The position numbers and the translations under genes are program-made. From positions 1-58,469 of the forward strand of contig CAVPZG010000003.1 in assembly GCA_963710205.1 (NCBI GenBank): a stretch of DNA of 58,469 nt, read 5' to 3'. This stretch comes from Pacificimonas sp963710205. Lineage in GTDB: Bacteria > Pseudomonadota > Alphaproteobacteria > Sphingomonadales > Sphingomonadaceae. Position 1 is the first letter of the stretch. Each line of letters opens with the position of its first letter. The notes under the pieces were generated by a model. That model was not told the origin of the DNA. It ran no database searches and was given only the letters and a program-made list of their open reading frames with translations. Shown piece after piece: positions 1-9,268 of this stretch.

Positions 1-450
1 CCCCTGACGGCACAGGATGTCGCGCGCGGCATTGGCCGCCTGTTCTGGAATCAAAAGCGCAGCATGTTGACCGAGGTCATGTTACCGGGTGGCCGCCGCG
101 TCGACATCATGGCTCTCGGCGCGGATGGCCGTCTCACGGTCGTGGAAATCAAGGTGTCAGTGGCGGACTTGCGCGGCGACCGGAAATGGCCCGACTATCT
201 GGACTGGTGCGACGAATTCTACTGGGGCATCCCCGCGGGCTTCGATCCTGCCCTGCTTGAGGAGGAATGCTTTTCCCCTGGCAGCTGCGGGCTCATTGTC
301 GCGGATCGGTTCGAAGCGGCAATTCTGCGCCCTCCGTGCGAGGACAGGCTTTCCGCCCCCCGCCGAAAGCGGGCCACGCTGCTATTTGCCCGTACAGCGT
401 CCGCCCGCATGATGCGTGCGAACGACCCGTTTCTGGAGGGTTTCAGCTAA
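1..450 (+). CDS. mmcB: MmcB family DNA repair protein (5' truncated by window edge)
   Basis: The frame is open from the first base, so the true start lies upstream; an internal ATG at 64 is not needed. 149 residues are visible. The core has a nuclease-like pattern, an Asp in VDIMALG followed by VVEIKVS about 15 residues later, which is the D...ExK signature of PD-(D/E)XK folds. MmcB is an alphaproteobacterial DNA repair protein linked to mitomycin C tolerance and SOS induction in Caulobacter. Its stop overlaps the convergent regA stop by 4 bp. The promoter is outside the window, so SOS control cannot be checked here. Family assignment is by recalled sequence pattern. Confidence 0.85.
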   Translation, partial: PLTAQDVARGIGRLFWNQKRSMLTEVMLPGGRRVDIMALGADGRLTVVEIKVSVADLRGDRKWPDYLDWCDEFYWGIPAGFDPALLEEECFSPGSCGLIVADRFEAAILRPPCEDRLSAPRRKRATLLFARTASARMMRANDPFLEGFS

Positions 451-989
451 CGCGGACTGCGCTTCGCCAAAATGCGCTGAAGCGTCCGGCGGTGCATTTT
501 CAGCCGCCGCGCGGTTTCTGAGACGTTTCGATCGCACAGTTCATAGACCCGCTGAATATGTTCCCAGCGCACGCGGTCGGCGCTCATCGGATCTTCCGGC
601 GGTTCCGGCCTGTCACCGACGCCGACGCTCAGGGCCTTGACGATATCGTCTGGATCGGCGGGCTTGGCGAGATAATCGACTGCACCCGCCTTGATGGCGG
701 CGACAGCGGTGGCAAGATTGCCATAGCCTGTCAGCATGACGATGCGGATATCGGGATTCTGCGCGCGCAGTTCGCTGACCAGTTCCAGACCCGTGCCGTC
801 CTCCAGCTTCATGTCCAGGACCGCATGCGTCGGTTTCGCCTGCCCGGCCAGCGTCCGTGCCGCCATGACGCCTTCTGCGGCAAACACTTCATAGCCGCGC
901 CGCGACAGGGTCAGTTCCAGCCGCTGGCGGAAATTCTGATCGTCGTCCACCAACAGCAGGCGTCCGGATGTGTTTTCGGTGTCTGTCAT
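447..989 (-). CDS. regA: Redox response regulator, RegA/PrrA/ActR family
   Basis: 180 residues. The N-terminal receiver domain has the acidic pocket DDD at 15-17, the phosphoacceptor Asp at 59 in AVLDMKLEDG, and the conserved Lys in LAKPAD. The C-terminus is a Fis-type helix-turn-helix (SETARRLKMHRRTLQRIL), the usual DNA-binding end of RegA/PrrA/ActR. Its ATG overlaps the regB stop by 4 bp, so the two are co-transcribed and probably translationally coupled. In relatives the pair controls respiration, CO2/N2 fixation and redox-related genes in response to quinone and oxygen state. The target genes here are not known. Confidence 0.93.
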   Translation of the reverse strand: MTDTENTSGRLLLVDDDQNFRQRLELTLSRRGYEVFAAEGVMAARTLAGQAKPTHAVLDMKLEDGTGLELVSELRAQNPDIRIVMLTGYGNLATAVAAIKAGAVDYLAKPADPDDIVKALSVGVGDRPEPPEDPMSADRVRWEHIQRVYELCDRNVSETARRLKMHRRTLQRILAKRSPR

Positions 990-2266
990 AACAAAGTCTC
1001 CTTTTGCTGCCGGTCTTCCTGCGGCCAGCTGATTTCCACGCGCGCGCCGCCGCTCGCCCTGTTGCGAAAGCGCACGCGCGCGCCGGTTCGTTCCAGCAGC
1101 GTCGTGGCGATGAAGATGCCAAGACCGGTCCCGCCGCTTTTCGAGCGAGACGGACCCAGATAGGGTTCCCCCAGGTGCGGCAATATATCCGCGCCGAAAC
1201 CGGGGCCGTCATCCTCGATATGGACAGCCAGCCGGTCGGTATCCGCCGTTCCCGCCAGCACGACGTCATGGCGGGCGAAGCGAACGGCATTGTCGACCAG
1301 GTTGAGCAGGCCGTGGCGCAGTTCGGGCGTACGCGGCACGACGGGAAGCGGTTCCGCCGCGGGTGCCACGCGGACATTGACGCGCGCGCCATCGAAACTG
1401 GCCGCGACCTCGTGCAACAGGGTTTCCAGCGGCAGATCCGGGAAAGGCGCGTCCGCTTCCGACCGCTGGGCGATGCCGGTCAGGATGGCGCGGCAGCGTT
1501 CCGCCTCGCGCGTCAGCAATTCGACATCGGCACCGAAATCGGGATCGCCCGACAGTTCGTTCTGCAGGTCCTTGGCGATAAGCGTGATGGTGCCGAGCGG
1601 TCCGCCGAGTTCATGCGCGGCGGCGGCGGCGAGCGCGCCGAGCGCCGACATTTTCGTCTCGCGTTCCAGGACGGCCTGCGTCGTCACCAGCGCCTGCTGC
1701 CACCGTCGCGCTTCAAGACTGACGCGCAAGACATAGAGCGCGATGAACACGAGCGTGAACGCGAGGGCGGTGAAGGCGGCAATCTGCAGGGTTGGCGGCA
1801 TTTCCGGCGGTGCGCCGTTCCATGGCAGCGGCCGCGCCCAGTTCCACAGCGGGACCAGGATCGCGACCGCCAGTGCCATCAGCGTGTAGGTTGCGCGGCG
1901 CGACAGCAGCGTGGCCGAGATCACCACGGGAACGATCATCAGGATCACGAAGGGATTGCCGATACCGCCCGTCAGAAACAGCAGCACACCCAGCTGCACC
2001 AGGTCAAAGCCCAGATGCAGCAGCGCCTCCGTCCCCACGAGACGCGCCTTTCGTTCATAAAGAAAGGAGAGGCTCAGGTTCAGGATCACCGATGCCAGGA
2101 TCGCCGCCCCTGCCGCCAGCATGTTGAAATCATAGCCCAGGCCAAAGGCGACCAGTGCCAGTGTCAGCGCCTGCCCGCCAATCGCCATCCACCGAATGAC
2201 GATCAGCGTCCGAACACGCACGCCCGGCAGGCCAAGGGTTTCGGGAAGCGGGGTCGCGCCTTGCAT
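986..2266 (-). CDS. regB: Redox sensor histidine kinase, RegB/PrrB/ActS family
   Basis: 426 residues from the ATG at 2266. A longer frame to 2386 runs into the divergent gene and lacks conserved sequence. About six membrane segments fill the first half. The ubiquinone-responsive motif GGxxNPF is present (GGIGNPF). The H-box is AAAHELGGP, and a Cys lies exactly 40 residues after that His (ERCRAIL), matching the spacing of redox-active Cys265 to His225 in Rhodobacter RegB. An HATPase_c domain follows, with N-box (NLVDNA), DDGPGFG and GTGLG. It forms an operon with regA. The promoter region is shared with the divergent phosphatase gene. Confidence 0.93.
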   Translation of the reverse strand: MQGATPLPETLGLPGVRVRTLIVIRWMAIGGQALTLALVAFGLGYDFNMLAAGAAILASVILNLSLSFLYERKARLVGTEALLHLGFDLVQLGVLLFLTGGIGNPFVILMIVPVVISATLLSRRATYTLMALAVAILVPLWNWARPLPWNGAPPEMPPTLQIAAFTALAFTLVFIALYVLRVSLEARRWQQALVTTQAVLERETKMSALGALAAAAAHELGGPLGTITLIAKDLQNELSGDPDFGADVELLTREAERCRAILTGIAQRSEADAPFPDLPLETLLHEVAASFDGARVNVRVAPAAEPLPVVPRTPELRHGLLNLVDNAVRFARHDVVLAGTADTDRLAVHIEDDGPGFGADILPHLGEPYLGPSRSKSGGTGLGIFIATTLLERTGARVRFRNRASGGARVEISWPQEDRQQKETLL

Positions 2267-2302
2267 GACGGATGCTATAGCGCACCCCGAAGGAGACACA
2301 TA

Positions 2303-2977
2303 ATGGACCAAAGCGCACAGGGCCGCGCGCCGCGGCGGGCGGACATGGCTGCGGCTGCCGTTACACGCTGGCACCTGGTGCGTCATGCACCGGTGATCGG
2401 GGCCGGCAAGGGCGCTCTAGGCCTGCTTTACAAAACGCATGACGATCCTGCCGATACTTCGGACCGGCCAAGTTACCAGTGGCTGGCGTCATGGCTTCCC
2501 AAAGACGCCGTGCTGATTACCAGCGGTCTGAAACGAACCGAAGCGACGGCGGACGCGTTCGTTGCGGAAGGTTATGTCGCTGCCGAACGCCATGTCGACG
2601 CGCGCTTCGAGGAACAGTTTTATGGTGATTGGCACGGATCGGGCCATTCCAACATGATCCGCACGGCGCCCATGCATAATTTCTGGTTCCATAGCGCGGC
2701 GGAACAGCCCCCAGGCGGCGAGTCCTTCCTTGAGGTCCGGGAACGGGTTTCGGCGGCGCTCGATGACTGGAGCGCCCGTGCTGCGGGGCGAAATATCGTG
2801 CTGGTGGGCCATGGCGGCACGTTCCGCGCCTGCCTGGCGCACGCCATGGGTCTGGATTCCGAGCGGGCGCTGACGATCAGCGTCGACAATCTCAGCGTGA
2901 CCCGCGTGGATCACCGGCCGGGAGCGGGGGCGGGCGGCGACTGGCGAACGGTCTATGTCAATCGCAGGCCGGGTTAG
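2303..2977 (+). CDS. Histidine phosphatase family protein (phosphoglycerate-mutase-like)
   Basis: 224 residues. The ATG at 2303 is chosen because AGGAG sits 7 nt upstream (2291-2295); an ATG at 2345 is the alternative. The catalytic motif is LVRHAPV (Arg27, His28), and the second active-site His is in LVGHGGTF near residue 176, the standard branch-1 histidine phosphatase layout. The substrate cannot be told from sequence; relatives act on sugar phosphates, nucleotides or alpha-ribazole phosphate. It is transcribed divergently from regB and ends 2 bp before the convergent ankyrin gene. Confidence 0.85.
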   Translation: MDQSAQGRAPRRADMAAAAVTRWHLVRHAPVIGAGKGALGLLYKTHDDPADTSDRPSYQWLASWLPKDAVLITSGLKRTEATADAFVAEGYVAAERHVDARFEEQFYGDWHGSGHSNMIRTAPMHNFWFHSAAEQPPGGESFLEVRERVSAALDDWSARAAGRNIVLVGHGGTFRACLAHAMGLDSERALTISVDNLSVTRVDHRPGAGAGGDWRTVYVNRRPG

Positions 2978-2979
2978 CG

Positions 2980-3564
2980 CTAGCGCGTTGGCCCCATGAC
3001 GCTTTTCGCTTCGACCTCATTTTCGTCGATCAGGCGCAGGATGTGCGCGGCGCGCCGGTCGCGGGTCGCATAGTCGCGCGCGCTCATGCCGGCGATGTGA
3101 TCGGCCTGATCGGGATCCGCGCCTGCGGCCAGCAACATGCGGACGCTGTTGGCATCCTTTAGCTGAACGGCGCGGATCAAGGGCGTTTCGCCGCTGTTGT
3201 TGGCCAGATTGACGTTCGCGCCATAGGCCAGCAGCAGCTGCACGCCGTCCGTGAAGCGCTTGTTTGCCGCCACCATCAGCGGCGTATTGCCGTCGTCGTC
3301 GCGCAGATTCACATCCGCGCCGCCCTGCTTGAGGAAATTTATCCAGGGCGCGTCGCGGCGTTCCGTCACGATGTGCAGTGCCGTCTGGCCGCCGTCGCGT
3401 TTCCGGGCATTGACGATGACCGAGCCGGGGCGGTCCAGAAATGTCTTCACTTCCCCGCCGTCGCCCTTTTCAACCGCCTTGAAAAATTCGAACTGCTCGG
3501 AAAACTGCGCTGCGGCGGGAGTGGAGAGAGCCAGCGCCAGCGCTGCGGCCAAATGCCATTTCAT
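2980..3564 (-). CDS. Secreted ankyrin-repeat protein
   Basis: 194 residues from the ATG at 3564. This start gives a clean Sec signal peptide (MKWHLAAALALALSTPAAAQ), whereas the longer frame to 3663 does not. The mature part carries about four ankyrin repeats (GGQTALHIVTE, DGNTPLMVAANK, SGETPLIRAVQ, ADPDQADHIAG). It is probably periplasmic and a protein-protein interaction module; no partner is evident. It is divergent from the SCO1 gene across 58 bp. Confidence 0.85.
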   Translation of the reverse strand: MKWHLAAALALALSTPAAAQFSEQFEFFKAVEKGDGGEVKTFLDRPGSVIVNARKRDGGQTALHIVTERRDAPWINFLKQGGADVNLRDDDGNTPLMVAANKRFTDGVQLLLAYGANVNLANNSGETPLIRAVQLKDANSVRMLLAAGADPDQADHIAGMSARDYATRDRRAAHILRLIDENEVEAKSVMGPTR

Positions 3565-3622
3565 GATTGCGAGTCCCTGTTCGGTCGTGCGTTCTGTCGG
3601 CATTCTATATAGACGAGGCTGT

Positions 3623-4237
3623 ATGAACGCCAAACAACCGCTCACGCTTGCCATTGCGCTCATCCTGTCCGGATGCGGACAGCAGGCCGCGCCCTCCCAC
3701 GAAACCAGCTATCCGGCAGAGCCTCCCCTGGCAGGTGCTGCCATCGGCGGCGACTTCGCGTTGCAGAACGCGGCCGGAGAGACGGTCAGCAATGACAGCC
3801 TGAAGGGCCAGTGGCGGCTGATCTATTTCGGTTATACCTTTTGCCCCGACGTCTGCCCGGTCGATGCCGAGCGCATGGGCCGCGCTTATGCGGAAATAGA
3901 GACGGAAGCGCCGGCACTGGCCGCGAGACTGACGCCCATCTTCATCACGGTGGATCCGGAACGCGACACGCCTGACGTCGCGGGTGCGTTCGCTGCCAAT
4001 TTCCATCCGGACATGATCGGCCTGTCGGGCAGCCAGCAGGCTGTGGACGATGCCGCCAACACCTTCCACGTCTACAAGGGCAAGGGCGACGTGCGGGCCG
4101 ACGGTTTTTACCTGATGGACCATAGCGCCAATATTTATCTGTTTGATGCCGAAGGCCTGCCCGTCAGTTTTTACGGCCGTGACATATCCGTCGAGAAAAT
4201 GGCTGCTGATGTGATGCACTGGATGACGGCGACGTGA
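3623..4237 (+). CDS. SCO1/SenC/PrrC family copper chaperone, lipoprotein
   Basis: 204 residues from the ATG at 3623. A lipobox (LILSGC, Cys18) predicts an inner-membrane-anchored periplasmic lipoprotein. The thioredoxin-like fold carries the copper-binding FCPDVCP motif (Cys74, Cys78) and the distal ligand His167 in MDHSAN, so all three Cu ligands are present. SCO1 proteins deliver copper to the CuA centre of cytochrome c oxidase or act as thiol reductases. In Rhodobacter the homologue senC/prrC sits inside the regBA locus; here it is 1.4 kb away on the other strand. The stop overlaps the next gene's GTG start. Confidence 0.92.
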   Translation: MNAKQPLTLAIALILSGCGQQAAPSHETSYPAEPPLAGAAIGGDFALQNAAGETVSNDSLKGQWRLIYFGYTFCPDVCPVDAERMGRAYAEIETEAPALAARLTPIFITVDPERDTPDVAGAFAANFHPDMIGLSGSQQAVDDAANTFHVYKGKGDVRADGFYLMDHSANIYLFDAEGLPVSFYGRDISVEKMAADVMHWMTAT

Positions 4238-4683
4238 GCGACGGCCAGGTCACCGGGCCTTTCTGGAAAACGAAGGCTCTGGTTGAGATGACCAGCGCGG
4301 AGTGGGAATCGCTTTGCGACGGCTGCGGAAAATGCTGTCTGATGAAGCTGGAGGACGAGGACACCGGCGAGGTGACGCCCACCAATATCGCCTGCCGCCT
4401 GCTTGACCGAAACAGTGGCCGCTGTTCCAATTATCGCCAGCGAAGGGCGCATGTGCCGGACTGCGCGCAGCTCACTCCAGCCAAGATCGAGACGTTCAGC
4501 TGGCTGCCGACGACCTGCGCCTACCGCCTTCTGGCGCAGGGCGATCCGCTTCCGGAATGGCATCCGCTGGTGACCGGTGATCCCGAAAGCGTGCACGAGG
4601 CCGGAATGTCGGTGCGCGGCTGGACCGTGTCGGAGCTGGATGCCGGTCCGATGGAACATCATCTGACAACGCGCACATTATGA
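4234..4683 (+). CDS. YcgN/UPF0260 cysteine-cluster protein
   Basis: 149 residues with a GTG start at 4234 that overlaps the SCO1 stop (GTGA). The cysteine pattern CDGCGKCC near residues 29-36, together with later Cys residues (NIACRLL, GRCSNY, PDCAQL), is typical of the YkgJ/YcgN CxxCxxCC family and suggests a metal or Fe-S site. The biochemical function of the family is unknown. It is coupled by 4-bp overlaps to genes on both sides, so it belongs to a three-gene operon with SCO1 and YgjP. Confidence 0.88.
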   Translation: MSDGQVTGPFWKTKALVEMTSAEWESLCDGCGKCCLMKLEDEDTGEVTPTNIACRLLDRNSGRCSNYRQRRAHVPDCAQLTPAKIETFSWLPTTCAYRLLAQGDPLPEWHPLVTGDPESVHEAGMSVRGWTVSELDAGPMEHHLTTRTL

Positions 4684-5402
4684 TACCGGCGAAAATCCCC
4701 GGTCATATCGAGGCGGGTGGCCGTATCGTCCCTGTCGAGCTGAACCATTCCGTCCGTGCGCGGCGCATATCCATCACGGCGGACAGCGCGCGCGGGCTTG
4801 TACGGCTGACGGTCCCGAAACGGGCATCGATGGCGAAGGCGGCGGCGTTTTTCGCCGATCGACAGGGCTGGCTGGAAGAAAAGGTCGCGGCCTATCCGGC
4901 GCGGCGGCCGTTCGAGAACGGGATGCGGTTTCCCTTTGAGGACAAGGCGTTGGAAATCCGCCATGACGTCAGTCTGGCGCGCATGCCGATACGCGACGGC
5001 GACCTGCTGATGCTGGGCGGCCCCGCCGCCTACGTACCGGCACGGGTGGAACGCTGGCTGCGCGGCGAGGCGCTGGCGAAGTTGAAGGCGGATGCGGCGG
5101 CCGCTGCGGATCGCGGCGGGCTGGGAAACCGGCTGGGCCGGATTTCGGTGCGTGATACGCGTCGGCAGTGGGGCAGCTGTACCGTTCGCAATGGCAATAT
5201 CAGTTTCAGCTGGCGGCTGATCCTGGCCCCGGTGATGGTGCGCCGGGCGGTTGCCGCGCATGAAGTCGCACATCTGGTGCATCGCGGTCACGGGAAAGCG
5301 TTCCACGCGCTTGCGGATGAACTGGCAGGGGGAACCCAGAGCGAAAGCGATGCGTGGCTGCGCGCCCACGGCAGCGCGTTACATGGAATCGGACGGCAAT
5401 AG
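4680..5402 (+). CDS. YgjP-like (M48/SprT-type) zinc metallopeptidase
   Basis: 240 residues. The start ATG at 4680 overlaps the previous stop (ATGA). The C-terminal half has the RQWGSC motif and the zinc motif HEVAHLVHRGHGKAFH (HExxH plus a downstream His), the signature of the YgjP/DUF45 family. Family members are predicted proteases; E. coli YgjP has also been reported to have nucleotide pyrophosphatase activity. The 3' end overlaps the convergent PBP1A gene by 24 bp. Confidence 0.88.
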   Translation: MIPAKIPGHIEAGGRIVPVELNHSVRARRISITADSARGLVRLTVPKRASMAKAAAFFADRQGWLEEKVAAYPARRPFENGMRFPFEDKALEIRHDVSLARMPIRDGDLLMLGGPAAYVPARVERWLRGEALAKLKADAAAAADRGGLGNRLGRISVRDTRRQWGSCTVRNGNISFSWRLILAPVMVRRAVAAHEVAHLVHRGHGKAFHALADELAGGTQSESDAWLRAHGSALHGIGRQ

Positions 5403-7586
5403 GCTTGTCGGGCCGCCTGCCGCGGCCGGTCTTGCGGGCGCGGCAGGCGGCGGCGCCGTGCGCGGCTTCGCGGCGGGCGCCGGAACGGGCGCGGGTTCGT
5501 CCAGCCAGCTGTCGTCAGCGGGCCGCGGCCGTGTCGGAACATCGGCCGCCGTCATGTTGGAAGGCGGCGGCCGGCGCGGCTCCGGACCACCATAACCCAC
5601 GCCCACGTCCGCCGCCGAAGGCGCATAGGGCTGGTTCAGGCGGGCATCGCGGCCCGCGTCACTGAAACGGTCATTGCCGTCAATGTCGCTAAAGTCCTGA
5701 ACATCGTCATAATAGGGGTCTTCGGCGGGCGGCCATTCGCCATCCAGGCCATAAACTTCCGCATCCGGTTCGGCGAACATGTCATCGATGCGGATTTCGC
5801 TGTCCAGTTCCTGTACAGGCATCCCCTTCGTCGCCGCCTTCATAAAGGCGGCAAAGGCCCGTGCGGGGGCCGCACCGCCGGTCAGGCCGGGAACCGGGGC
5901 ATTGTCATCCCGGCCCATCCAGACGCCCGCGGTCAGGTCGCCGGTGAAGCCGACGAAATAACCGTCGCGGTAATCGCTGGTCGTGCCCGTCTTGCCCGCG
6001 ACCGGGCGGTCGATCTGCGCTGCGCGGCCCGTGCCCGACGTCGTCACGGCTGCGAGAAGATTGGTCATATTGGTGGCGACCCAGGGGGCGACCAGAACGC
6101 GCGGGCTGCGGGCGTCGCGCTCGTAAAGCAGCCGTCCGTTGGCGGTTTCGATGCGCGTGATGCCATAGGGTTCGACGGCGACACCGCCCCGTGCGATGGC
6201 GGCATAGGCGCTGGTCATCTCGATCAGGCGCACGCTTGATGTTCCCAGCGTCATGGCGGGTCGGCGGCTGATCTCCGTATCGATGCCAAAGCGCCGCGCC
6301 ATGTCCGCGACGGTGCCAAAACCCTGCCGTGCGCCCAGCTGCGCGGCAACGGTGTTGGAACTGCGGGCAAAGGCTTCGCGTACCGTCATTTCCCCGCGAT
6401 AGGAACGACCGTAATTGCGCGGACTCCAGCCCTCTATCGTCACGGGCGCATCATTGACCAGATCATCGGGCAACACACCGCCCTCGATTGCCGCCAGATA
6501 GACGAACAGTTTCCAGGCCGATCCCGGCTGCCGCTCGGCGACGGTGGCGCGGTTGTAGTTCGAATCCACATAATCCTTGCCGCCCATCATGGCGCGCACC
6601 GCACCGTCATGGCTCATGGCGAGAAGCGCGGCCTGCACACCCTGCGGCGTCTGTTCCTTTACCGCCCTTTCCGCCGCGACCTGCATGCCGCTGAGAAGTG
6701 TGGTCGTGACCACCAGCGGTTCCTGCGTCTCGTCGGTCAGCCGGTCCACCTGCGCCAGTACCCAGTCGGTGAAATAGCGCACGTCATTCTGCTTGGGTTG
6801 CGGCGCGAATGTCAGCTTCGCTACAGCTGCGCGGACAGCCTCCGCGTCGTCGGTCACGCCGCTTCGCTGCATCAGGCTGGCGACCACGCGTGCGCGTTCG
6901 CGTGCGCGCTCGGGGTCGGCAGAGGGGGCGAAGCGAGAGGGGGCCTTGACCAGGCCGGCGATAATCGCAGCCTCGGCGGGTTCAAGCCTTGCCGCACTAT
7001 GCCCGAAAAAGCGGCGGCTGGCGGCATCGATGCCGTAGGCACCGCCGCCGAAATAGACGCGGTTCAGATAAAGCTCGACGATCTGCTGCTTCGTGAATTT
7101 GCGCTCCATGGCCAGCGCCAGCACGGCCTCGCGCGCCTTGCGGCTGTAGGTTCGCTCATTCGACAGGAAGATATTGCGCGCCAGCTGCTGTGTGATGGTC
7201 GAGGTGGCCTTTGCGCGCCCATCCCCTTTCGCGGCATAATAAACGGCGCGGCCCAGACCGAGGATATCGACACCCGGATGGCTCATGTACCGGCGATCCT
7301 CGACCGCCAGCATCGTCTGCACCATGACGGGCGGCGTCTCGTCATAACTCAGCCAGCCGCCATAGGACGGTCCCTGGTTGACCAGGATCGCGCCATCGGC
7401 GCTCTTGACGCGTACGGACTGACCGATGGGGGATTTCTTCAGCTCTTCAAAGCTGGGAATCGACGCCATCGTGATGCCAACGGCGACCACCAGCAGGATC
7501 ACGCCCAGCAATGTCAGCCCCAGCGTGCTTTTCCACGCAATGCCCCAGGCCTTGCGAAGTTTCGATGGGGATTTGCGTCTGGCCAT
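5379..7586 (-). CDS. Class A penicillin-binding protein (PBP1A type)
   Basis: 735 residues from the ATG at 7586; a 14-residue longer reading to 7628 lacks support. A short cytoplasmic N-terminus and one membrane anchor (about residues 17-42) precede a GT51 glycosyltransferase domain with catalytic EDRRYMSHPG (Glu96). The transpeptidase domain has SAWK (Ser356, Lys359), SSN (409-411) and KTGTT (532-536), so it is complete. The C-terminal 150 residues are acidic then Pro/Ala-rich. It polymerises and cross-links peptidoglycan in the periplasm. The pbp gene is divergent from the flippase gene. Confidence 0.95.
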   Translation of the reverse strand: MARRKSPSKLRKAWGIAWKSTLGLTLLGVILLVVAVGITMASIPSFEELKKSPIGQSVRVKSADGAILVNQGPSYGGWLSYDETPPVMVQTMLAVEDRRYMSHPGVDILGLGRAVYYAAKGDGRAKATSTITQQLARNIFLSNERTYSRKAREAVLALAMERKFTKQQIVELYLNRVYFGGGAYGIDAASRRFFGHSAARLEPAEAAIIAGLVKAPSRFAPSADPERARERARVVASLMQRSGVTDDAEAVRAAVAKLTFAPQPKQNDVRYFTDWVLAQVDRLTDETQEPLVVTTTLLSGMQVAAERAVKEQTPQGVQAALLAMSHDGAVRAMMGGKDYVDSNYNRATVAERQPGSAWKLFVYLAAIEGGVLPDDLVNDAPVTIEGWSPRNYGRSYRGEMTVREAFARSSNTVAAQLGARQGFGTVADMARRFGIDTEISRRPAMTLGTSSVRLIEMTSAYAAIARGGVAVEPYGITRIETANGRLLYERDARSPRVLVAPWVATNMTNLLAAVTTSGTGRAAQIDRPVAGKTGTTSDYRDGYFVGFTGDLTAGVWMGRDDNAPVPGLTGGAAPARAFAAFMKAATKGMPVQELDSEIRIDDMFAEPDAEVYGLDGEWPPAEDPYYDDVQDFSDIDGNDRFSDAGRDARLNQPYAPSAADVGVGYGGPEPRRPPPSNMTAADVPTRPRPADDSWLDEPAPVPAPAAKPRTAPPPAAPARPAAAGGPTSLLPSDSM

Positions 7587-7723
7587 AATGCGCCGATCTA
7601 ACGGTTGCGGAGAAGCGGGCAAGTTCACTTATCGTGCAGAAATGATGTACGGGGCGTGAAAAGCGGCAGTCCGGATACGCCGCGACATTGCCCCGCCCCC
7701 TGTCCGGCGTCATAACGTGGTGG

Positions 7724-9268
7724 GTGAGCGGTCCCGACCTTCCCAGCGAACCCCAGCCCGGTGTCGATGATGGCCGCGCCATGGACACCCGGGCGCTGGC
7801 CAAGGGCGGACGCACGAATTTCTTTGGCTTCGTGCTGCGCCTGATGGCGCGGATCCCGTTTCTCGTGATCGCCGGTCAGGTCTATGGCGCGGAGGCCTTG
7901 GGCCGCTTCGCCTATGCCGTGATGATCGTTGAGATGATGGCCGCGCTGGCGACGCTCGGCCTCCGGCGCGGGATCGCGGCCGAACTCGCCAAGGAAGAAC
8001 GGCCGCCCGCCCACGTCATCGGCGATGCGCTTCTTCTGGCCTGCGGCCTGGCACTGGCGGGCGCGCTCATCATGGTCGCCGTGCCGGAAATTGTCTTTCC
8101 GGCGTCCAAGATCAGCGGTCTTGACCGATTGTTTCCGCTATCCGCCCTGTTCCTCGTTGGATCGGAAGTCACGCTTGCCGCGCTGGCCTATCGCCATAAT
8201 GTAAAGGCGTCCGTGAATGCGCGCGCCATCGTCGAACCCTGGACGATAACGATTGTCGCCGCGCTGCTTGCGCTGATCCCGGCGTGGAAGCCGGATGCGC
8301 TCATCATGGCCTATGCCGCTTCCATGGCCACTGCCTTTGTCGCTTCCGTCATTCCCTGCGTGCGCATGTACGGCATGCCGCGCAAATGGCGCCCCCACCC
8401 GGCGCAGCTGTTCGTCTTGATGAAGGACAACTGGCCGCTTGCGGGCGCGGACGCGATCGACTGGGCGATGCGGCGTATTGACGTCATCATTCTCGGGCAG
8501 TTTGCCAGCCCCGCCGTACTGGGCGTCTATTATGTGGCGCAGCAATTCGCCTCTCTGCCGCAAAAGCTGAAAGTCACCTTCGATCCAATTCTCGCTCCTG
8601 TCATCGCGCACGGCGTCAAGGCGAAGGACTATGGCAACATCGCGCAGCAGCTGCGCCAGGTCGGCTTCTGGATCATCTCGGCGCAACTCGGCATCGCCCT
8701 TTGCCTCGGTTTCACGGGCGAGGCGTCGATGGGACTGATTGGCGACGGCTTCGGCGCAGGTGCCGGCATATTGTTCCTGCTGCTGGCGGCGGAAGTTTTC
8801 TATGTCACGGGCGCGGTCAGCGAGGGTGCGCTCGTCTATATGGCGCGGCACCGGAACCTGATGACGTCACTGACCGTACTCGCGGCGCAGATCATGATGA
8901 CCATCGGCTTCATCCACCTGTTCGACATCCTGTTTCCGGGTGTCGATGAGAACCGGCCGGTGCAGGGCATCGGCGCGGCGCTGGCGCTGGCGCTGGCGGC
9001 ACTCTTTTCCAGCATGCTGAAGGTGATGCTGCTGCACCACCTGATCCCGGAGCGGGTGAGCGGACTGCGCTGGATTTTCGTCCCTGCGACCATCGCCACG
9101 TCGATCGCCGGTTATGCCGTCCTGAACTACCTGACACCTTTCTGGCAACTGGCGCTCGGCCTGCCCGTGCTCGTCGCGCTTTATGGCGGGCTGATCTGGA
9201 ATTTTGGCTTTCGCGGGCCTGACCGGCTACTCTTTTCCCGACTCTCCAAAGCAAAGGAAGCCTCATGA
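7724..9268 (+). CDS. Polysaccharide/lipid flippase family membrane protein (MATE/MOP-like)
   Basis: About 514 residues with 12-14 predicted hydrophobic segments and the oligosaccharide-flippase layout of the MOP superfamily. The N-terminus (LAKGGRTNFFGF) resembles sphingomonad polysaccharide biosynthesis proteins recalled from memory. The start is uncertain: TTG 7688, GTG 7724 and ATG 7781 are all in frame and none has a strong Shine-Dalgarno. The stop overlaps the next gene's ATG (ATGA). The likely role is moving lipid-linked glycans across the inner membrane; the substrate is unknown because no glycosyltransferases are nearby. Confidence 0.82.
   Translation: MSGPDLPSEPQPGVDDGRAMDTRALAKGGRTNFFGFVLRLMARIPFLVIAGQVYGAEALGRFAYAVMIVEMMAALATLGLRRGIAAELAKEERPPAHVIGDALLLACGLALAGALIMVAVPEIVFPASKISGLDRLFPLSALFLVGSEVTLAALAYRHNVKASVNARAIVEPWTITIVAALLALIPAWKPDALIMAYAASMATAFVASVIPCVRMYGMPRKWRPHPAQLFVLMKDNWPLAGADAIDWAMRRIDVIILGQFASPAVLGVYYVAQQFASLPQKLKVTFDPILAPVIAHGVKAKDYGNIAQQLRQVGFWIISAQLGIALCLGFTGEASMGLIGDGFGAGAGILFLLLAAEVFYVTGAVSEGALVYMARHRNLMTSLTVLAAQIMMTIGFIHLFDILFPGVDENRPVQGIGAALALALAALFSSMLKVMLLHHLIPERVSGLRWIFVPATIATSIAGYAVLNYLTPFWQLALGLPVLVALYGGLIWNFGFRGPDRLLFSRLSKAKEAS

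Noticed and set aside
1004..2302. Long plus-strand frame opposite regB, joining the histidine phosphatase
   Set aside because: High-GC antisense shadow; the real gene begins at 2303 with a ribosome site.
3575..3605. GTTC...GTTC pair between the ankyrin and SCO1 genes as a LexA box
   Set aside because: The spacing is 8 nt, not 7.
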